Source: Chrysoperla carnea (Eukaryota > Arthropoda > Insecta > Neuroptera > Chrysopidae). From it: DNA of 64,000 bases. The notes beneath the pieces are model-generated. The model saw only the letters and a program-made list of their open reading frames with translations, had not been told where the DNA came from and made no database searches. The position numbers and the translations under genes were made by a program. The stretch spans positions 61,883,501 through 61,947,500 of the forward strand of contig NC_058341.1 of assembly GCF_905475395.1 (NCBI RefSeq), read 5' to 3'. Positions within the stretch are counted from its first letter, which is position 1, and each line of letters begins with the position of its first letter. Positions 58,660 through 64,000 of this stretch are shown here, one piece after another.

Positions 58660-59040
58660 TTTCTAGGTAAGTGATGAATTTCGGTAATTGGTTGCAAGAA
58701 TGTTTGAATGGACATGCTAACCAAATTTTTTTATCGCTTGGATTGAAGAATTCTCACTGCACCGGCAGAAAAGTGAAGTTGGTTTTTGAAAATCTTTAAA
58801 CAAAAAGGAAGATATGGGTTAGTGACCTCGTTATCTGATATCACCATAGAGATACACATAAAACTTTGTTTTGCTAAAAGAAGATGAGCAATAATCTTTG
58901 AATGGTTAAATTGTTATAACTTCCTCGTTTTTTAATCAATTTTAATTCCATTTTAAAATTTTGTCATTGTATCTAGTTTAGTTTTACATTTTTATGCGTA
59001 CTATGGCAAATTCGAAATCAGGCAATTATCGTATTATTTC
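58660..59040 (+). repeat. Repeat F, distal segment
   Basis: It matches 49080-49420: AAACAAAAAGGAAGATA, AGTGAC, CATAGAGATACACATAAAAC, TTATAACTTCCTCGTTTTTT, AGTTTTACATTTTTATG. Confidence 0.6.
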
Positions 59041-60415
59041 GTAATTGATATTTTCAAATTAAGATCCGTATAAATTTGATATGTTCTTGTAATCTAAAGG
59101 CTTGTTCAGTTGTTGTTGTGTTTGGTTAGAGATGTTTACTTGTTTCATATTCATCTCATACAAGTTTAAGTGTTCAACTAAACAGTTTTGGATATAGTAG
59201 AGAGACTGTATACTTCATAATACATAATAATAATAATAATAATAATATAATAAATATATTCATACTGTTGTTGTGTGTAGTATTGTTAAATATGTGTGTT
59301 TTCATCTATTTAACTTGTTTTTAGATTGGCGTTGGTCCAAGGCCATATCAGATTCAGAATCACTATTCAAACTTAACTTACTAGCATAGCACTAGCACTA
59401 GCATAGAATACGAATCGTGTTGTTTTTACTCAACAACTTTTTATTATATTATTAGTTTTTATTATATTTATGGCTTGTTTGTTGCTTCACGTATATGTTA
59501 AATGCATTCATCAATGAATAGTTCCCAATTTTGTACAATTTACAAACTTTCTTATTATCTCGTGTTCTAAACGGTCAAAAGGACCCCGTATACCATACAT
59601 TGATTTTTGGTTTCGGCTAAATTATTTTTAAAACTATGGTAAGGGTAAGGTAGTTTTAATCATGCTGATCAAAAATTCTTACAGTCTCAACCCTTCTCTT
59701 CTGAGGTAGGTAGGTATAGCCCTAATAAAGGTTATGCCTACATAGGATATTAATTTTCGATTTCGGTTAAAATTTTTTGAAAACTATGGATTAAAATAGT
59801 TTTGATCATGCTGATCAAAAGTTCTAATGAACTCAACCCTCAAAAATCCTTCCCTTCAAACATTATGCCTTCAAGAAGGGCTCGGAAGAGAGAAGTTTTT
59901 AAGGGTTTAGTCCATAAGAACTTTTGATCTATTTGAAGATCTTCAATTGTGTTATTTAAAGATTTATTTTTCTTTTACGAACGGTGCTTTTATTTTTCTT
60001 CAGTTTTATTTTGTAAAGTCGAATTTAGAAGATAAAATAATTCCGATATTTATCGATGATTTTTTATATTTTATGTAGAGGCATGAAACAAATCAAAAGA
60101 ATAAATAAATTTATAAAATGTAAAAATATTTAAGAAAATATTTTAAAATCGTTTAAAAACCAATCTGATAATGAAAAAGTGAATTCTTAGTATGAATTTA
60201 AATTCTTGGTATAAACTAAAACCGAATAAAAATGTATATTCAAAAAGTATATTTCATGTAAATTGAAACAAAAATTGAACAACTTTTAATTTTGTGCACA
60301 GCAGCTCTTATCTATCCCGATTCTGATACCAACTTGTCTAAGATATTTTAATTTTATTCTTATTTTTCGAGTAATTGAAATATTATTTAAACAAGTGAAA
60401 TTTACAAAGTTTAAA
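59041..60415. other. Intronic AT-rich DNA
   Basis: A (TAA)n tract lies at about 59223-59250. A local direct repeat, ATCATGCTGATCAAAA with AACTATGG and a CTCAACCCT block, occurs at about 59590-59700 and 59750-59840. No exon is recognised. Confidence 0.45.
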
Positions 60416-60419
60416 CCCT

Positions 60420-60680
60420 CGACAAATGTTTCGGGTATGGAAGCTCAAACTCGCACTTGAAGTAAAGCTAAGAACACTCTACATTAAATTACCTTTTTCC
60501 TTATAACGTTCTCGAAACTGAATCGATTTTGAAGATCGCCGCCTCTTTTTTAATTGTTTCGAGTACATTCTCTATTAAATTTCCTTTCAAAAAAATAAAA
60601 AAAACAAAAGTCTGTTTCCTTTCATCCGGTTAGGAGCTACGATGTGACAAACAGACACACAGACACGCATATCGGTCAAA
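60420..60680 (-). repeat. Dispersed repeat E, copy 3 (inverted)
   Basis: It is the inverse of 25740-26000, with TTCGGGTATGGAAGC, AAGAACACTCTACATTAAAT and a terminal ACAGACACACAGACACGC tract. Confidence 0.65.
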
Positions 60681-61174
60681 CTTATAACTGTTTTTGAATC
60701 GTAGGTTAAAAATAATATCACGTAAAAATCACGATTCCAGGAATTATAATATTTTTGTAAATATTTAGTTTTTGCCCAAATATGGCGGCCATGTCTTAAT
60801 AATATTTATAATTTTTCTTTATTTGTTTTTTACATTCTGCTTTTCAAAGAATTAATGAAATCAAATATGTATATATACTGTATTTGACCCAAATATCATA
60901 AATTTCTTGCAACATATCAATGCCTAATATATCCATGATTTTATCTGTCATGTTTTGGCTACGGAATCCCAATAAAAGAAACTAAAATCTACACTTAAAT
61001 AGTTACAATCTGATAGTGCTGATAATTTTTAATAATACTTTGTATGCACTGAATGTATTTTACATTACAAAGATGACGGTGATCTGTTTAGTTTGTTTTA
61101 GAAAACTGTTATAAGTCAAAAAGTTCATAATTGTTCACACAGGAATTCATTTATTTATTTATTTGTATCTAAAA

Positions 61175-61545
61175 TGTGTGCGTAGTCATGGTAGGGACAA
61201 TTAAATCGATGCCAGCGCTTCCAGTGAAAAATTTTGGAGATAAGGGAGGCTGTTATGACTAATTTGCAATTCTTTACATGTTAATGTCATAGAAAATGTC
61301 AAAATAAAATTATTGAAAAACACCAATTAATTAAACTTAATGCATTAAAAATTGTGAAAATAAGAAATCAAATGCACAAATATTATTTTTCAAATGTAAA
61401 TTATCATAATATTTATTTAAATTTGTGAGAAAATAATATTAAATTTTCAAAGTAAGTCATAAATGCAATCCATACAATTATATATGCATCCATACAATTC
61501 TATAATTAAAGTAGTGTATGGTTACCATGGAAAAGCCTCCAGTAA
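61175..61545 (+). mobile_element. TATTCG TIR element, copy 4 (ends decayed)
   Basis: It shares GTGTGCGTAGTCATGGTAGG, GCTTCCAGTGAAAAATTTTG and GTTACCATGGAAAA (61521-61534) with copies 1-3. The outermost TATTCG bases are missing on both sides. Confidence 0.78.
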
Positions 61546-61958
61546 TGACCGCATTCAAACAAAACATTGATAAAAAAATACCACATTTTAACCATAAAAG
61601 GCATTCAATGTTCATCAATTCAATGTTGTATTAAAGATGGGTTAGATTGAAAACTCTGGAACTTTTTGTCTTAGAATTTTGCAAGGAATTCTGTATGGTC
61701 TGATGATTTAGGGATATCCTACGTATAATGATATATTTGACACCCTGCCATCAGATTCCTTGTGTTAATTAATTATGTACTGTTAGTTTAAACATTTAAT
61801 TTTTTTCCGTCTATTAATTTTTGATAATTATGGTTTGAAAAAATTCCATAAAATATAAGAAGTTGATACTAAAGAGTAAAGCGAAATTTGGACAAAGAGT
61901 GTAGATTACGTATTAATTTATCCAAACGATTTTTATACTCTATTTTGTATGAAATATA

Positions 61959-62350
61959 CAGTGTGTCGCATTTAAGATGAAGACATCCTCATAATACATG
62001 GGTAATGGGTTACATTTAAGATACTTAACCAAAATCTGAAGTTTAAACACAGCCCACTTCAAATTAACAGAGTCGAGTCTTAATATTTTACTTAGCGTCA
62101 GAGCTAGTTAGAGATAACGAAAAAAATTAGTAGAAAAAGTTGCTTAGAATATTTTTTTATACCCATATACCGATTTTGTGAAAGATTTTCGAAAAAGCAA
62201 GAAAAGTTCTTGAAAGTTTAATGAAATTTTTTAAACTGTTCTATCTATTTTATTTTATTAAAAATAATGTAAGCACTGACATTCAATACTTTCTATACAG
62301 GATATTTCAAAAATTAACTCAATTAATTGTTTGTTTTCATTTGTTTTTTC
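61959..62350 (-). repeat. CAGTGTGTC-family fragment joined to a repeat A end
   Basis: 61959-62190 is the inverse of the right half of the 45679-46129 element (CAGTGTGTCGCATTTAAGAT, GATACTTAACCAAAATCTGA, ACCCATATACCGATTTT). 62270-62350 is an inverted family A end (AATTAACTCAATTAATTGTT). Confidence 0.65.
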
Positions 62351-62359
62351 TTCTAAATC

Positions 62360-63290
62360 GTTTATAAACAAAGATTTTTGAAATATAATAGATCAACTTG
62401 TATCTATCAACGTTGTGCATTCACATAATATAATATTTGTAAAAGTCCAATTGTGGACATCAAGCTCATCAAGGGAATGATTATAATAATAACGAGTTTA
62501 GTGTTGATATTGTATGTGGGTGATTGAGGACATTTACTACCGGTTGTGTTTTCAATTATTGGTTTTTTACACAAAAAAAACGTAAACATAATTTTAAATA
62601 TGTGTAATATATGTATTAAAATTAATAAAAGTTTGTATATTTTTAAAGAAACATTTCTGAAGAAAAATAATATCAAGACTTCAGAATATTATTGTTTAAA
62701 ATCTAACAACACTGTTTCACATATTTACTCGTGTTTATTTACACAGCCTGTAAAGATAACAAAACATTAAGTTGCATGTTGAATGTTGATTGTTGATGTT
62801 GACAAATAAACGAGAGTTCACTTATTTGTCGAATAAAAAAAGAGTAATAATAATTAAACAGTATAAAGTAAATAAAAACATAACTGACTCTGAACTGAAG
62901 TGAAATAAAATTATTATTAAAATTTTAGTATTTATGGTGCACATTTATATTTCTGTATGTAATTGTTATGTGTTTTGTGTTGTATCTGTGTATGTACTAT
63001 GTAGGATATTAAATATGATTGTTATTATAAACCCTGTTTCACATGTATACAATATTTTAGTTTTTGTTCAGATAACACAGGTCTACAACTAAAAATCTGC
63101 ACAGGACTTTTAAATTGCTTCTTATATTTATCCTTTGATACTGGATACCTTATTAAAATACTTCATCACATCAGATTTTCTCTCGATAAGGGGGATGATG
63201 CTGATTCAAAAATACTGTATGAAAAAAGGACTGTCAAAATCTCCGTACAGTCTTAACCTAAAATCGTTAATATCTCTATAAATATTCCTG
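62360..63290. other. Intronic AT-rich DNA without recognised features
   Basis: Overlapping short open frames on both strands at 62407-62770 have no domain and look like chance. Confidence 0.4.
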
Positions 63291-63295
63291 TTATA

Positions 63296-63555
63296 CACGG
63301 TAAGAATTAAAAAATACATGGCGTTTACTACAGTGGTGATATGATATAGAGACAGATACATCTATATTATCATAAGTAATATTACAGTATTAAATATATT
63401 GTAAGTATCGCTAACCAGTATGGGCCTGACGCCAATACTGCATTGATTCGTCCTCTATAACTATTGCCAATGTTACTATTCCCTCAATACAGTATACAGT
63501 ATGGCGTTCACACCGATACTGAGATAGTGATATCCATAAAAAATATCTTACTGTG
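63296..63555. mobile_element. CACGGTAAGA-ended MITE, copy 2
   Basis: It is 260 bp, TA-flanked, with ends CACGGTAAGAATT and the inverse of CACAGTAAGATAT. It matches copy 1 at 40204-40489 over most of its length. The 61-residue frame on the minus strand is MITE sequence. Confidence 0.8.
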
Positions 63556-63559
63556 TAGA

Positions 63560-64000
63560 GAATAAGATTCGAAGATTTAATGCAATTAATTAACAATTAA
63601 CAATTTTGATAAGCACTTTGAATATCTTCGTTTTCCTCTATTTCTAAACCCCTGTTTATTCTGTTTCGATTCGATTAAAATTCTGTCAAATCGAAATCTA
63701 ATGGAGCTCTTTTTTTAGATTTTTCTAAAATTAGAATTTAAAGAATAGAAATACTGAATTTAATGCTGAATAACACAACTGTTCCGCCGTCTATCAGTCA
63801 AACAAAAATTTAATAACATTCGGAGAAAAATAACTTTTAACGCATCCAGAAGTGTTTAAGGCATTTCTGTCGAAGTGAAAGAGAATTTGATGTCTTAGAA
63901 AGAGATAAAAGATAGCTGTCTAAATAGTGGAGATAACTGTCTAAGTAATAAAGTAAATTTGTGGACTAATGGGCCCAGCACAATAAGTAATCTTTGTTTA
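63560..64000. other. AT-rich DNA to the window end
   Basis: Short imperfect direct repeats occur (GATAGCTGTCTAAATAGTGG near GATAACTGTCTAAGTAATAA at about 63910-63950). Nothing coding is supported. Confidence 0.4.

Larger units (their letters stand above)
45488..64000 (+). other. Probable first coding intron of the Ski/Sno gene, running off the window
   Basis: It begins at the donor after residue 309. No later exon with Ski/Sno similarity could be recognised in the remaining 18.5 kb, which is filled with TIR elements, fold-back repeats and AT-rich DNA. Unrecognised short exons or an unrelated nested gene remain possible. The intron call is inference. Confidence 0.55.

Overview
The window is nuclear DNA from an AT-rich animal genome, almost certainly an insect. 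The evidence is spliced genes with GT-AG introns, a Ski/Sno gene of insect type, and a dense load of hAT, pogo/mariner-like, LINE and SINE remnants. The order of insect cannot be settled from the sequence. Two host genes can be supported, and everything else is repeats or unassigned AT-rich DNA.

Host genes. (1) A four-exon short-chain dehydrogenase/reductase of the retinol dehydrogenase 11-14 type lies on the minus strand (35408-41215). It joins in frame to a complete 318-residue protein with an N-terminal membrane anchor and all the catalytic motifs. (2) The first coding exon of a Ski/Sno (Snoo) transcriptional co-regulator lies on the plus strand (44561-45487). It encodes the Dachshund-homology and SAND-like domains. 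No second exon was found before the window ends, so the last 18.5 kb is read as its first coding intron. The two genes are divergent, with 3.35 kb between their start codons.

Layout. 1-5.2 kb: a partial TIR element, then plain AT-rich DNA. 5.2-6.1 kb: a decayed hAT element with near-perfect 8-bp target duplication and a broken transposase. 7.4-10.1 kb: dispersed repeats. 10.6-12.6 kb: a ~142-bp tandem array between two copies of a SINE-like repeat, one with a tRNA-Gly(GCC) head. 14.6-15.7 kb: a hAT fragment abutting a LINE remnant on the opposite strand. 16.6-24.7 kb: TIR elements and a ~560-bp repeat family, one copy of which is split by a hAT MITE with a perfect 8-bp duplication. 26.5-27.4 kb: a 5'-truncated LINE tail with poly(A) inside an inverted repeat. 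28-35 kb: several fold-back elements. 35.4-41.2 kb: the dehydrogenase, whose second intron holds a hAT element with a pogo-like MITE nested inside it. 44.5-64 kb: the Ski/Sno exon and its intron, which holds at least six TIR or fold-back elements. One of these is a 933-bp element with near-identical 286-bp inverted repeats, and four are copies of a short TIR family that carries an RFX/X-box-like palindrome.

No operon-type organisation, CRISPR array, complete transposase or obviously new protein system is present. The most useful results are the reconstructed dehydrogenase gene, the unusual spacing in the Ski/Sno zinc motif, several insertions with defined boundaries, and repeat families that may be undescribed. 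Identities and boundaries come from reading by eye; no database search was run.
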